Shown: positions 20,583 through 30,634 of the stretch, in pieces | Layout of the letters: every line of letters starts with the position of its first letter | Numbering within the stretch: position 1 is the first letter of the stretch | Origin: Nemertoderma westbladi | Taxonomy: Eukaryota > Xenacoelomorpha > Nemertodermatida > Nemertodermatidae | Direction: 5' to 3' | DNA: 49,314 bases | NCBI GenBank assembly: GCA_032718475.1 | Contig: JAUCBJ010006572.1 | Span: 1 to 49,314 of the forward strand | Notes under the pieces: model-generated | What the model was told of the DNA's origin: nothing | The model's database searches: none | What the model saw: only the letters and a program-made list of their open reading frames with translations | Program-made: the position numbers and the translations under genes

Positions 20583-20711
20583 GATGTCTACTGATGAAAA
20601 TGAAATTTTTTTTCAAATTTTTGTTTTTTTTGTAGTTCTGGGATCATAATGGATAGAATGTGGGGCGACCCCCTTGATTCCAAGAATATGACCCTGTACC
20701 TCCTACCCCTT

Positions 20712-20977
20712 GTAAACGTAAAGTTAACTTTGGCATTTAGTAATTTTTTTAGGCCGGGGATTACGACTTTTTTCTCCAGTGCGGTCCCCCCCAGAACTTT
20801 TATCCCCAGAGCAAACTCCAGTACACCTTTAGCTACCATTTTAGGATGTAAGGCTAGACCATTCAAAGCATTCGTGCCGAAAGAAAAACTACCTTGGCTC
20901 CCATGCGGCGGTTAAATCCACAACCTCAGAGAGACGTGAATTCAATGCAACCACTACACCAAGGTGTGCCCGATTTT
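20712..20977 (-). mobile_element. tRNA-derived SINE-like sequence on the minus strand
   Basis: On the minus strand GGTGTAGTGGTTGCATTGAA is followed by a B-box-like GTGGATTTAACC (about 20965 down to 20912), a typical tRNA-derived SINE head. It is followed by an open stretch (to about 20720) that may be the SINE body. Boundaries are uncertain, and the left part touches the DNA transposon end. Confidence 0.35.
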
Positions 20978-21330
20978 AAGCGGTCTATAAAGTGTGTTGA
21001 GTGGGCTTTAAAGTGTGGTGTGCCGGCTATAAAGTGTAGCGAGCGGGCTATAAAGTACCGGTATGTAAACAATCTATAAAGTGTGTGTACGGTCTATAGA
21101 GTGTGGTGCGGTCTATAAAGTGTGTTGAAGGGGATTTATAGTGTGGTAAGCGGGCTATAAAATGTGGTGAGCAGGCTAATGTGTGGCGAGCGAAATATAA
21201 AGTGTGGTGTGCCGGCTATAAAGTGTGTGAGCGAACTGTGTGGTGAGCGGGGAATAAAGGCTATACAGTGTGTGAAGGGTCTATAATAAGGGCGCGGTTG
21301 ATATAAAGTTTGGTGAGCGGAGTATAAACA
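20978..21330. repeat. Degenerate minisatellite, unit about 21-28 bp
   Basis: About 14 imperfect copies of GGCTATAAAGTGTGGTGAGC. TATAAAG(T) is the best-kept core. Spacing and flanks vary. Confidence 0.85.
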
Positions 21331-22250
21331 TAAACATATCTTGAGGTTGTTGAAACTGAGAGGAGAACAATAAAAATTTTAGTTTTGTAAGCGGGTGGCA
21401 GCAAGTGCAGTACAGGAAACTGTCGTAGATAACTAACACAGGGCCCAGGTCACTGTTATTTTTTAAACTGTAAAGATTTAAAACTGAATTGATACGGGAA
21501 TAAAAATTAACCTTTTCATATATTATGCCGTCTTGTTTTCCATGATTTTACTTTGTTATACATGAAGAAGCGATAAAAAAATACATTTTTACACATAGTA
21601 AACACATCAACCAAATTAGTTTATCAGACTTATTAAAATTATTGAACTATCTCCTGAAATATAGTGTCACAACTTAGTGACATTCTACTTGGCAACCAAT
21701 CTTGTTTCAAATTTTTTGAGATTGTATTAAATTTGATACAGAAATAGTTTCACCTCCCTACTTGGGTTGAGTTGAGTTGATAATGAATGTTTTGAGTTTA
21801 TTTTCGCCTCCAATCTTTAGCTACAAGAGTTAAAAAAAACGTGTCTCAGTCGATGAATAATAACTGCAGCGCGACTGGTGTGTAATCGACACCTTTATTA
21901 ACCGGTTGCTCTTTGCAGCTAAAGAATGAAAGCGAAAATAAATATTGTGCCAATTGCCAATAGTTTGGAGGTAATCGAGGGTCACCATGAACATATATTA
22001 TCATTCCTCGAACATAGACTTTTAAAACACACTTAATTATGAAGTTCGTACGTAGAATAAATAACTAAAAAACGTTCCTTTATAGATAATAACATTAACT
22101 AACAACGGAAATAATAAATTATCTTACTGTTCATTATTGCAGTATAAGGTTGACAAAATGTTATGTTAAATAACGATATACAATAATCTGGAATATCCAT
22201 AATAAAATTACAAACATACTCCAATGCAACATAGACACTACAAGGAAGCA
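21331..22250. other. 3' flank of eya, no gene seen
   Basis: AT-rich, with no credible ORF. It probably includes the eya 3' untranslated region on the minus strand; an AATAAA on that strand lies at 21894-21899, about 350 bp after the stop codon. Confidence 0.5.
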
Positions 22251-22895
22251 TCACAAACACTCCAATACCAGTGCCTGTTCCAAAGCACCGAGGTCGGTAT
22301 GACTGGATATTCTCCAAAATGGAATGTCCAACACCTTAGCTGCCTGTTCCTCATCCTTACCATCACCGATGCACACATAGGTGCACTTCTTCCCGTATTT
22401 CTGTTGAATCCTCTCGAAACAGTTCTCCTTGCCAACCTTAGTCGCAGAATAGATCGCATCCACGGGGAAGATGCCCCCCAACCCGTAGAGCAGACACTTT
22501 GCGAACGCGGGGACCAGTTGGGTAGTCGTGGTGAGAATGTTGGCGCACTGCGACCTGCTGTTGATTAGCGACAGCGGTTTGAGTGCGAGTGTGAGCCAGG
22601 AGTCTGTGGCCGTCTCGATGTCCTGCCGCAGTTGCAACCAGGTCTCGCGTTTATGAGTGGAGGCGCCTAGAAGGCCGCCAACGTTGTTAGCGTAGCTTGT
22701 GTAGATGTCCTTGATGCGGCGGTAGCGGTAGGCGAGTTTGCGCATCCAGTCGACGCCACCCCGGACGCCGCCTGAGGGGGCGGCGGAGATGGAGATGCCA
22801 CCGGCGGTTGTGGCGGCGTGGAAACCGTCGGTGGTGAAGTCGTAATCGCTGAGATCCGCTCCGTTGTCGTCCGCAGAAATGTCGTCTATGTGAAC
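22251..22895 (-). CDS. eya: Eyes absent (EYA), last coding exon
   Basis: The acceptor is ...TTATTTAG at 22896, phase 0. The exon encodes 214 residues and TAA/TGA-type termination at 22251, completing the EYA domain: [103 protein letters not shown] (HAD motif IV; Asp424 of the model) and [20 protein letters not shown]. All positions expected from animal EYA proteins are present and nothing is broken. EYA is a haloacid-dehalogenase-type tyrosine phosphatase and a transcriptional co-activator of SIX proteins; this C-terminal domain does both catalysis and SIX binding. Confidence 0.95.
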   Translation of the reverse strand, partial: VHIDDISADDNGADLSDYDFTTDGFHAATTAGGISISAAPSGGVRGGVDWMRKLAYRYRRIKDIYTSYANNVGGLLGASTHKRETWLQLRQDIETATDSWLTLALKPLSLINSRSQCANILTTTTQLVPAFAKCLLYGLGGIFPVDAIYSATKVGKENCFERIQQKYGKKCTYVCIGDGKDEEQAAKVLDIPFWRISSHTDLGALEQALVLECL

Positions 22896-22964
22896 CTAAA
22901 TAAGTAAAAAAATATATGTAATGTTACAAAATTTACTTCAACTATTTTAACTTTTAAACATAAA

Positions 22965-23050
22965 AAAGTTGGTTGAGCGCCGGTCCCGCAATCTATTGGC
23001 TGCAGGTTCGAACCCCACCAGGATCCACTCAGCTTTTCATCCACTGAGAT
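22965..23050 (+). mobile_element. tRNA-derived SINE-like head in eya intron
   Basis: GTTGGTTGAGCGCCGGTCCC (A-box-like, from 22969) and GGTTCGAACCC (perfect B box, 23005-23015), followed by CACCAGGATCC. The anticodon arm is not a clean tRNA, so a SINE is more likely than a tRNA gene. Confidence 0.5.
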
Positions 23051-23087
23051 CGATAAAATGAGGACCAGTTGAATTAATGGGAGCAAA

Positions 23088-23850
23088 ACTTGGGATAGGA
23101 GTAGCGCCCACCCCTACCTTCGGGTAGCAGATAGGAGTAGTGCCCACCCCTACACTCGGGTAGCAGATAGGAGTAGCGCCCACCCCTACCTTCGGGTAGC
23201 AGATAGGAGCAGCGCCCACCCCTACACTCGGGTAGCAGATAGGAGTAGCGCCCACCCCTACCTTCGGGTAGCAGATAGGAGCAGCGCCCACCCCTACACT
23301 CGGGTAGCAGATAGGAGTAGCGCCCACCCCTACCTTCGGGTAGCAGATAGGAGTAGCGCCCACCCCTACACTCGGGTAGCAGATAGGAGTAGCGCCCACC
23401 CCTACCTTCGGGTAGCAGATAGGAGTAGCGCCCACCCCTACCTTCGGGTAGCAGATAGGAGTAGCGCCCACCCCTACCTTCGGGTAGCAGATAGGAGCAG
23501 CGCCCACCCCTACACTCGGGTAGCAGATAGGAGTAGCGCCCACCCCTACCTTCGGGTAGCAGATAGGAGCAGCGCCCACCCCTACACTCGGGTAGCAGAT
23601 AGGAGTAGCGCCCACCCCTACACTCGGGTAGCAGATAGGAGTAGCGCCCACCCCTACCTTCGGGTAGCAGATAGGAGTAGCGCCCACCCCTACCTTCGGG
23701 TAGCAGATAGGAGTAGCGCCCACCCCTACCTTCGGGTAGCAGATAGGATTAGCGCACACCCCTGCATTCGGGTAGCAGATAGGAACAGCGCCCACCCCTA
23801 CCTTCGGGTAGCAGATAGGAGCAGCGCCCACCCCTACCTTCGGGTAGCAA
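23088..23850. repeat. 36-bp minisatellite, about 21 copies
   Basis: The unit core is GGGTAGCAGATAGGAG followed by TAGCGCCCACCCCTAC and CTTC or ACTC. Because 36 is a multiple of 3, a frame of 264 codons is open on the minus strand (repeat VGVGATPICYPK). Variants alternate (CTTC/ACTC and GAGTAG/GAGCAG), giving a partial 72-bp higher-order pattern. It lies wholly within the eya intron, so the ORF is not considered a gene. Confidence 0.95.
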
Positions 23851-24307
23851 TGAAACTGTAACTTGTGCTATTGACTTTCGTTTATTGTTTTGATTTTTCC
23901 CTAACTTATAATTTGACATTGAGACGATAATTAATTCGCCGATATTTCGTATTTTAAATCAATTTAAATTTCGTTTCGTATTTTTTGGTCCAAAAACCAA
24001 TACAATCCCGTCAAATATTATAAATATTGCAACGCAACACATTATTATAAAAAACAGGTTAGTACCGGTACAGAAGAAAAATGGCATACTTTGGCCAAGT
24101 AGGTACAAACATTTAATGCAATGGAAGTTGGTTTTTTAGTGAAAGAAATTTAAATTGAATTTCAAGTCGAGTGGGATAGAAAGTTGAGTCTACTTGCTGA
24201 CTTGGCATTCATTACTAAGGTATGACGGTATGAACGAATACCTGGTATATATTTATATTTAAACTAGCGAAGATAAAGTAGATCAAAAGGAAGGAGCGTA
24301 ACCTAAC

Positions 24308-25045
24308 CTGGTCACATTCCTCCAACTCATTGAAGAAGAAATGGGTGTCTGCGAGGTTAAATATAAGTTCCTCCATGCGGAGTCCAAGGTTAACAGTCTG
24401 TGAGGGATCTTTGCCAAACCTCTGGGCAAAGGAACCGGTAAGCAGAGAGTTAAATATGATAATCGTCTCGTCCAGATCCCAGATAAAGACCCGATCCAAG
24501 GAGTGAGGTCTCTCTGGGCTGGCGTTGCTACGACGTCCACGGCGCATTGGTTCCCGTGGTGACGTGATACTGGGGGGCGACGAGTGCGGGGGTTTACTGC
24601 ATTCGGTGCGGGGTAACGGGTTCAAATGGTACGTTGTACTAGGGGGAGCTATCCGGGCAGTTGGGGGGGAAATCGGGGGGAAATTCGAAGGTTCTCCACC
24701 TCCCCCGTATATACTGTAAGTCTGTTGGTAGCTGGGGTACTGGGTCGAGTAAGCGGGTATGCCTCTTGGACCGGTAGTAGGGCAGTAGGGGGCGTTCAGA
24801 GAGGAAGGGGCGGTGTAACTCTGGGGGTAGCAGGGTGGAGGGCCGTAGGAGTAGCCGGAATGGTAGCCATACCCGTGGTAGAAACCGCCAGGTGTGGGCG
24901 GGGAGGGCACCCGGAAGTGTGCCCCACCCCCGTAGGTTGCGCCCGTGAAGTCAGTAACGCTGGAGACGCTCCCGCAGGTCGGGGTTAGACTCATGTACAG
25001 GGGTTCAATAGGTCTGTGAATGCTGTCGTCGTATGGTGAAGCCAT
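24308..25045 (-). CDS. eya: Eyes absent (EYA), N-terminal exon in window
   Basis: 246 codons from the first in-frame ATG (25045) to the phase-0 donor. The frame is open a little further up, so more 5' coding exons may exist. Residues 1-183 are rich in Pro, Ser, Tyr and Gly, as in the transactivation region of EYA. The EYA domain begins at about residue 185 with [20 protein letters not shown]: Asp190 is the nucleophile and Asp192 the acid/base of the HAD phosphatase DxDxT motif. [20 protein letters not shown] follows. The usual FHSLLTG reads FNSLLTG here. With the last exon the model is 460 residues, short for animal EYA mainly because of the N-terminus. Confidence 0.9.
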
Positions 25046-25722
25046 TGCATCGCACTGTCTGACTGTCACAGATGATATACCGGTAAATATATATATATTA
25101 TTGATAATAATAATGATATATGATATAAAAATGGTGCAGGTTTATTAAATAGGCTAATAATAGAATAGCCTAAAGAGTTCAATATACAGATATAGGCTAA
25201 GATCAGAAGATATACCAACAAATCAATGTTTATATGTTTGTCTATTTGTTGGGCACAGCGGCACAACTTTAGTCAGAGCTTAGCGAAGTACAAAAAAAAT
25301 ATAATAGGCCTATCTGCCTATTGTAAATGTAATAGGCCTACCAAATCCGAAATACCGGTACTGCAACATGATAATTAGGCCTGACTTAGGCCTATAAATA
25401 ATCTATGTACTAATGTATGTCTTCCTGTCTTCAGCTCTCAGCAGTTCAAGGCACACGTGCTTGCGCACAGAAGTTCCTTTAGCTAAACTTACCTGTAACC
25501 AATATTAGGTTTATATTAAAATGTGTTACAACGATTAATACGTCCGAAAACATACTTTATTTTAAAATTTTCATATCTTGGAAGAAAATCTAGCTCCACA
25601 AACTGACAAACATTTCATGAAAAGAACAGAAGAATGCAATTTTCACACCAAATTAGGAAAATTGAAAAAATTGGATAAATCAGTCAATATAATAATAAGT
25701 AATAAAATTATCAAATTTGCTT
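25046..25722. other. Upstream region of eya exon, no gene seen
   Basis: AT-rich, with several TAGGCCTA-type octamers (25300-25390). It could be eya promoter or an upstream intron; candidate acceptors (CAG) lie just above the ATG, so the ATG at 25045 is not proven to be the start. Confidence 0.4.
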
Positions 25723-26100
25723 ACTAATATAATTTGTGCAGTTTCTATCACTTATAATGTATATGTACAATCTTTTCGTAATGTTGACATTTTGGAATAA
25801 AACTACATAGATACTTGTTGCAAAGTACTTTACACAGTGTTCTGATCCTCGTGGCTTTATTTTCACTCACTCACTAACGTTCGTTCGTGTAACAAAGCGA
25901 CTCGGATTATCACACTGTAAAGTGCTACTTTACACACAACACAAGTATGTAAATAGTTATTATGTCATTTTTACATTTATTTATACAGCAACTAATATAA
26001 TTTGTGCAGTTTCTTTTCAATTATAATGTATATGTACAATCATTTCGTAATGTTGACATTTTGGAATAAAACTACATAGATACTTGTTGCAAAGTACTTT
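25723..26100. repeat. Tandem repeat array, left part (unit about 268 bp)
   Basis: Units start with ACTAATATAATTTGTGCAGT at 25723 and 25991. The second unit is cut at 26100 by the BEL/Pao insertion and continues at 42067. The first unit keeps the intact site CAAAGTACTTTACACAGTG (25821-25839). Confidence 0.92.
26096..26100. repeat. 5-bp target-site duplication ACTTT (left)
   Basis: ACTTT precedes the LTR end at 26101 and recurs at 42067-42071 after the other LTR. It is present once in the uninterrupted neighbouring repeat unit, which confirms insertion. Confidence 0.95.
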
Positions 26101-27280
26101 TGTTCGCGCTTTTAGACCTTTAGCAGTTTAACCCGCCAATTTTAGGTGTCTTCTAGTTTATAAATCGACTTTAGCCTATAACAAGTATTTGTTGCATATA
26201 AAGTTACATTAGCCGAAGCCAGCCTATGCGCGACCATTCACCCACAGTTAAGGGAGACTGGATTCGGAGGCTTTGACCTTATTGCGGTGTAGACTTACTG
26301 TATTATTCGATTGCTCGTTACTATAATATCTCTGACAAATATTATTTACTTTCGGGAAATATTAACAGTTCCTTTAGGACGTGGCGCTCTAAATATGTAA
26401 ACAGAGTTATGACTTACACTAAACACAACGGGATGGCTAATGATTTTCGTATAAAGCGCATTCTTTAGGAAATGCTTTGTTATCGGTCACACTCCTGCAC
26501 ACTACCGCACACTGCTGCACACTGATCTGCCGACCTTCACTAAACTTGATCATATATAAGGAGAATAGCAACTGACACATGTAGGGATTATGAAATAGCA
26601 TTCAATTCACCCCAAAACCACTATAATGTAAGTCGCAGTTGCTACAGGTAACTGGTCCCTCTTACCTTCAGTATATCAAGAAGATTGGGGTTTTATGATT
26701 ATTTATCGATGTTCTCCAAATATAACAACATATCCACCAACATATCCACAATTAATAACCGACAGTAAACAGATATGTATGGTTCGTGTGTACTGTGTAC
26801 TGAGTCTGCGTAAATTGTGTGGTTTGATAACAGTTATACGTTCCTATAATCAAAGCCGTCGAATGTTTGGCTAAAGTCTGAAACTCAGAATAATTCCAAA
26901 GCCGATGTTCTGGGGCTCAGGAAAAGGTAAACAAAGACCGTCATGCATTGCGCGATTTCCCGTAGGCTTCTGTGCAAATAAAATGAAAATCGCTCTGATT
27001 GGTCGAGTGAGCTGAACAAAGAGAGTTAAGAAAGCTCCACATCGACATCAAAATCAGCTGATAGATTTCGTCATCTGAACCACACTGTATTAAGAGTATT
27101 TTGGCGTATTGCGGCATAAAATGGCTTGTTATGTCCGCTAAAGTACACATACAGAAAAATGGCTTTTTATGTCCTCTAAAACACCTACACAGTAAGAAAA
27201 ATGGCTTTTTATGTCCGCTAAAACACCTACACAGTACTTTGCGGGGAAAATGACTAGTTATATCCACAAAAGCCTTTACA
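26101..27280 (-). repeat. 3' LTR of BEL/Pao copy 2 (1180 bp)
   Basis: Nearly identical to 40889-42066; by eye I found about a dozen small differences. A TATATAT box (26548-26557, minus strand) is a possible promoter. U3 starts with a fourfold repeat. Confidence 0.95.
27118..27280 (-). promoter_or_regulatory. Fourfold U3 repeat (enhancer-like)
   Basis: On the minus strand, versions of TTTAGCGGACATAAAAAGCCAT recur four times, spaced 38-49 bp (ATGGCT/ATGACT on the plus strand at 27121, 27159, 27201, 27250). The same array is in the 5' LTR (about 41907-42066). Tandem U3 repeats often bind transcription factors; the function here is inferred. Confidence 0.6.
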
Positions 27281-27290
27281 CTGCTCCCAG
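27281..27290 (-). other. Polypurine tract of copy 2
   Basis: CTGGGAGCAG on the minus strand directly precedes the 3' LTR; it matches CTGGGAGCGG of copy 1. Confidence 0.7.
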
Positions 27291-27358
27291 AAAATGGGAT
27301 TTAATTCTATAAAATATAAAAAATCACAGTTTCTAAATATAAAAAATACTCTAAACAG

Positions 27359-28913
27359 TTAGTCTTTCTTGCGAGGACGGCGTTTACGCAGTTTTTTGAG
27401 GCTAGCAAGAGTCCTTTTCTCTTTGGGGCGAGCCACTTTACTCGGAGGGCTATAACTCCTGGGTGAAGGGTGCAATACAATTGCATCAGAAGGTTTAGGG
27501 TTACGGTCGGTGTATCCGCCGGTCGAGGTACCCGGTTGATCGGTATCAACCTCAGTGGAACGAGGTCGAACAACCTTGAGAGCGCGTTTTAAGACAGCAG
27601 CTCTTACTGGTCCCTGACGGGTCGTTTGCACGAAAGCGGTAGGTGGACCGTGTGTAGTGAGAAATTTCCTCGGTTTGATGATTCTTTCCAACTCGCGTTT
27701 TCGGGCTCTATCGGAATCGATATGCTTCCTCTCGAGCTGATTTTCCTCAGCTTATCGTTGGAAGCATTCGTCCAAAACTCTTGCAGAGAGTAGGGTCGTC
27801 CAAGTTCGATATCTTCTTAGAGATTCTGGATTTCCCGATCGAACTGAGATAAAGCTAATTCGTTGACCGCTTGGACTTGCGGCTGCAATTTACATTTCTC
27901 CAAACAATCGTAGGTTCCTTTTCCGATCCTTTGTCGAATAGTGTCTAACGCGTTTTGTTCAACTCTCTCCTCCACCTCGGTGACAGGTTGTATCGGGGTT
28001 AGATCGGGACGATTATACGGGTTGAACGGCGATATTAGGTGTCCACGTCCCAATCCGGCTAGGTAAGATGGGCAAATATCTAGGGAGCCCACAACCGGAG
28101 TGCCACCGACTAATTGTTCGGGTAATAGTAGATCTTTGAACAGTGAGTACAGTTCGGCAGGATCTGTGATACTATTAGGATCAAGAGTCTGAGGTCTCAC
28201 TAGGGAGTGAGGAGGTCTGACCGAGTATTCCAGAACTCTGATCATAGGTTTATTTAAGGATCATTTGAGTCGAGCGAGCGTAGGTGATACATCGAACAAG
28301 TTTCGCTCGAAACTCCCGTAAATATAGCGAGTAAAACTGTGCTTAGAGCAACATCTCCGCGGATGTTTATGTCTTTCCGTTTGTTGGTTGGGTCTTGGGC
28401 ATTCATCGCAATAATACCAAAGACGCACGTCTTGTAGGGGAAACGCGGGTGATCTTTCTACAGTTTTACAATGTTTCTCTCAAGAATTCCAAATATTATG
28501 TTGGAGTCACCGCGTTTATCCGGTTCTTTAAAGTCTTCTCTTTCGAGTCGATTTCGAATATAATTTTCGCATTCGATTCTCAGTTTATCGTTCTGACTCC
28601 GCTGGGTATGATATTTAAATAGGACTATTTCCCTTTCGGTGTCGACATCGTCCGTATCGTGTAAATCGATAGGATGACCAGTAGTTAAGAAGTCCATATG
28701 CGTACCATTACGATTCGTATAGCGAGCAGTGAATTTTCGATAGTCCAATTCACGAGTGAGTTGCTCCTTGGACATTGGCAGTTCGATATAACGACCATCG
28801 TCCTCCGTAGCAGTTGGACTAGCGTCGCCGCGTATTAAGCTATCAACAAACGCTTGCAACGGTAGAGTATATCGCTCCCTGATACCAAGATCATCTTCTA
28901 TCAACTCAGTCAT
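27359..28913 (-). pseudogene. BEL/Pao accessory protein gene, copy 2 (frameshifted)
   Basis: The start ATG at 28913 opens MTELIEDDLGIRERYTLPLQ, very close to copy 1 for about 130 residues. The frame is lost near 28480. The next segment, in another frame (28479-27817), has YYCDECP...CCSKH cysteines, an in-frame TGA just above 28245 and a 142-codon stretch with little similarity to copy 1. A further shift leads to 27691-27359, where RELERIIKPRKFLTTHGPPT and the basic C-terminus again match copy 1 closely. So the ends are conserved and the middle has diverged or been replaced. It lies between the noncoding tail and the polypurine tract. The function is unknown. Confidence 0.75.
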
Positions 28914-30634
28914 AGCTGCTATATGAGTTTATCAATATTATAATTAGTTATAATTAGGCTAGCGGGCGTCGCTGCCTACCCCTCACGTCCCCCGGACAGC
29001 GCAAGATCCTCAGCGCTGATGTACTGTCGCCGCTGTGCCTATCGCCAACATAGTAGCTGCACAACGACAACAACAACCAGCGCGAGTCACTCCACTGTCC
29101 GTCCCAAGGGCTTAGATTTACTTCAGGTTCTTACTGCAGAGGTAGAGCTACTTTCACAACTGCGACTCGCTACTGTAAACACACTTTAGTAGTAACATTC
29201 ACCTATAAACGCACAAATTCCACACAACTGTCACAAACCGCACACATTCGGGCCATTTGTCCGTTAGTCAAGTGCCTTCCAGAATGCCACGTGATTATTA
29301 TGTATCCTTGGATACTAGCAGTGTGCTATTTATTCCTTATGCTATTCAATGGGGCAAGCTTTATTGTTCTTTTAACTCACTTCTAATTCTAGCGTGGTTG
29401 TTGCCATGGTGACATTATGGAAAGCTAGCAGTAGAATTAGGGTAATTCTCATGCATACAGATCTGGGATGCTATTTAATAGTAATTCTTTAATTGTCAAT
29501 ATTCCTCTTTATACATGATTTTATGAATTTTATCGGCTATTGACTATATATTGGAGATTCTCGCACACTAATACACTTAATAGGGTGAATCTCTGCTCCT
29601 ATGATCTATTAATTAATGGAATTTTGGGAATGTTATAAATTGTATAAAAATGACAATTTATCAAATTCATTAAAAAAGATGAATTTAAATTTATTCCCGT
29701 AAATTTTATTATTTATCATTAAAACAGACATAATTTTATTCCAGAGCATGTCTGGGGACTAGGATCCTTAATTCTAGGAAATTTGTCCTTTTAAGAGTAT
29801 CGGTAAGTGCTACGATATCTTAATCGACTAGAATTTTAAAGGATCTAAAATTTAACAGATTTTAATTTATAGATTTTCTAGAGTTAACTTTTAAGTATTT
29901 ACTCTATTGTATTTGTTTGACAGATTTTATAAATATTAATAGTTAATATTTAAGATGGGCACCGGTTTATTCCAGAACATGTCTGGGGACGTTAACCATT
30001 GATTCTAGAATTTTGTCTTTCAAGTATATCGGTGGGTGCCGCAATATCTTAATCGACTAGAATTACAGATGGTCAAAGGGTTTAACAGATTGATTTGCGT
30101 TTTACGCTACTATTAAAGGGACATCACGCTACTATATGTATTATTTAATATACGGTAGGAGAGCAATATTGCAAGAAGCAATGTCAGTGAGAAGAGGCAA
30201 GTCGTTTCCAAGGTCTACCCAGAGCTTGGTTTAGCCGAGACACGAGGATCTGAACTTTGCATTCCTAATACTCTACTTACCAATAATACTTGAGTATAGT
30301 AGGAGCTTTATTGTACTTTAATAAGTACGGATATTTCATCTTACTGTAGTCACGTATTTATATTATGATACGGACAGTAAGGAAAGAGAAAAAGAATTAT
30401 TTCTCGCCGTCGCACTAAATATATATAATATAAGTAATTAAGTAATAAAGACTAATATATATTGCACTAATCTACTAAATAATCGCTAAAATAACATTCT
30501 ACTAAATAAAATTAAAGAAAACGATTATAATAAAATTACATAATAATACATACATAAATATAAAATAATAAAAACAAATATAAAATAATATAAACTAAAT
30601 ATATAAACTAAAATAACACCCACTCCAGACGCTG
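28914..30634 (-). other. Long noncoding tail of BEL/Pao copy 2
   Basis: 1.7 kb without an ORF, collinear with 3366-5013. It contains the duplicated hairpin module (about 30065-29980 and 29835-29755 on the minus strand) and the GGACAGTG/CGCTGTCC stem (29100-29093 with 29001-28994) just before the accessory ATG. Confidence 0.75.

Larger units (their letters stand above)
15690..20711 (+). mobile_element. 5-kb DNA transposon of unassigned superfamily
   Basis: Terminal inverted repeats of about 130-140 bp (15690-15832 and 20583-20711) both start AGGGGTAGGAGGTA and include the exact block ATCAAGGGGGTCGCCCCACA and, further in, ATTTTCATCAGTAGACAT. Inside is one long ORF, a 49-bp minisatellite and subterminal repeats. 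Ends may extend outward: both sides continue with CTTTACG next to TTAA (15645-15648 and 20724-20727), so a TTAA target duplication is possible. No simple TSD is visible directly next to the AGGGG ends. Confidence 0.85.
22896..24307 (-). other. eya intron (1412 bp)
   Basis: Donor CAG|GTTAGG at 24308/24307 and acceptor TTTAG|GTTCAC at 22896/22895, both phase 0, joining ...NELEECDQ to VHIDDIS. It contains a SINE-like head and the 36-bp minisatellite; the rest (23860-24300) is AT-rich, with nothing recognised. Confidence 0.93.

Noticed and set aside
22965-23050. A real tRNA gene
   Set aside because: A perfect B box and an A-box-like stretch are present, but I could not fold a proper acceptor and anticodon arm; a SINE head is more likely.
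23037-23831. 264-codon minus-strand ORF with VGVGATPICYPK repeats as a gene
   Set aside because: It is a 36-bp minisatellite whose unit length is a multiple of three, and it lies inside the eya intron.
26941-27267. 108-codon minus-strand ORF in the LTR
   Set aside because: It overlaps the U3 repeats. The second LTR breaks it with small differences, and no domain is seen.
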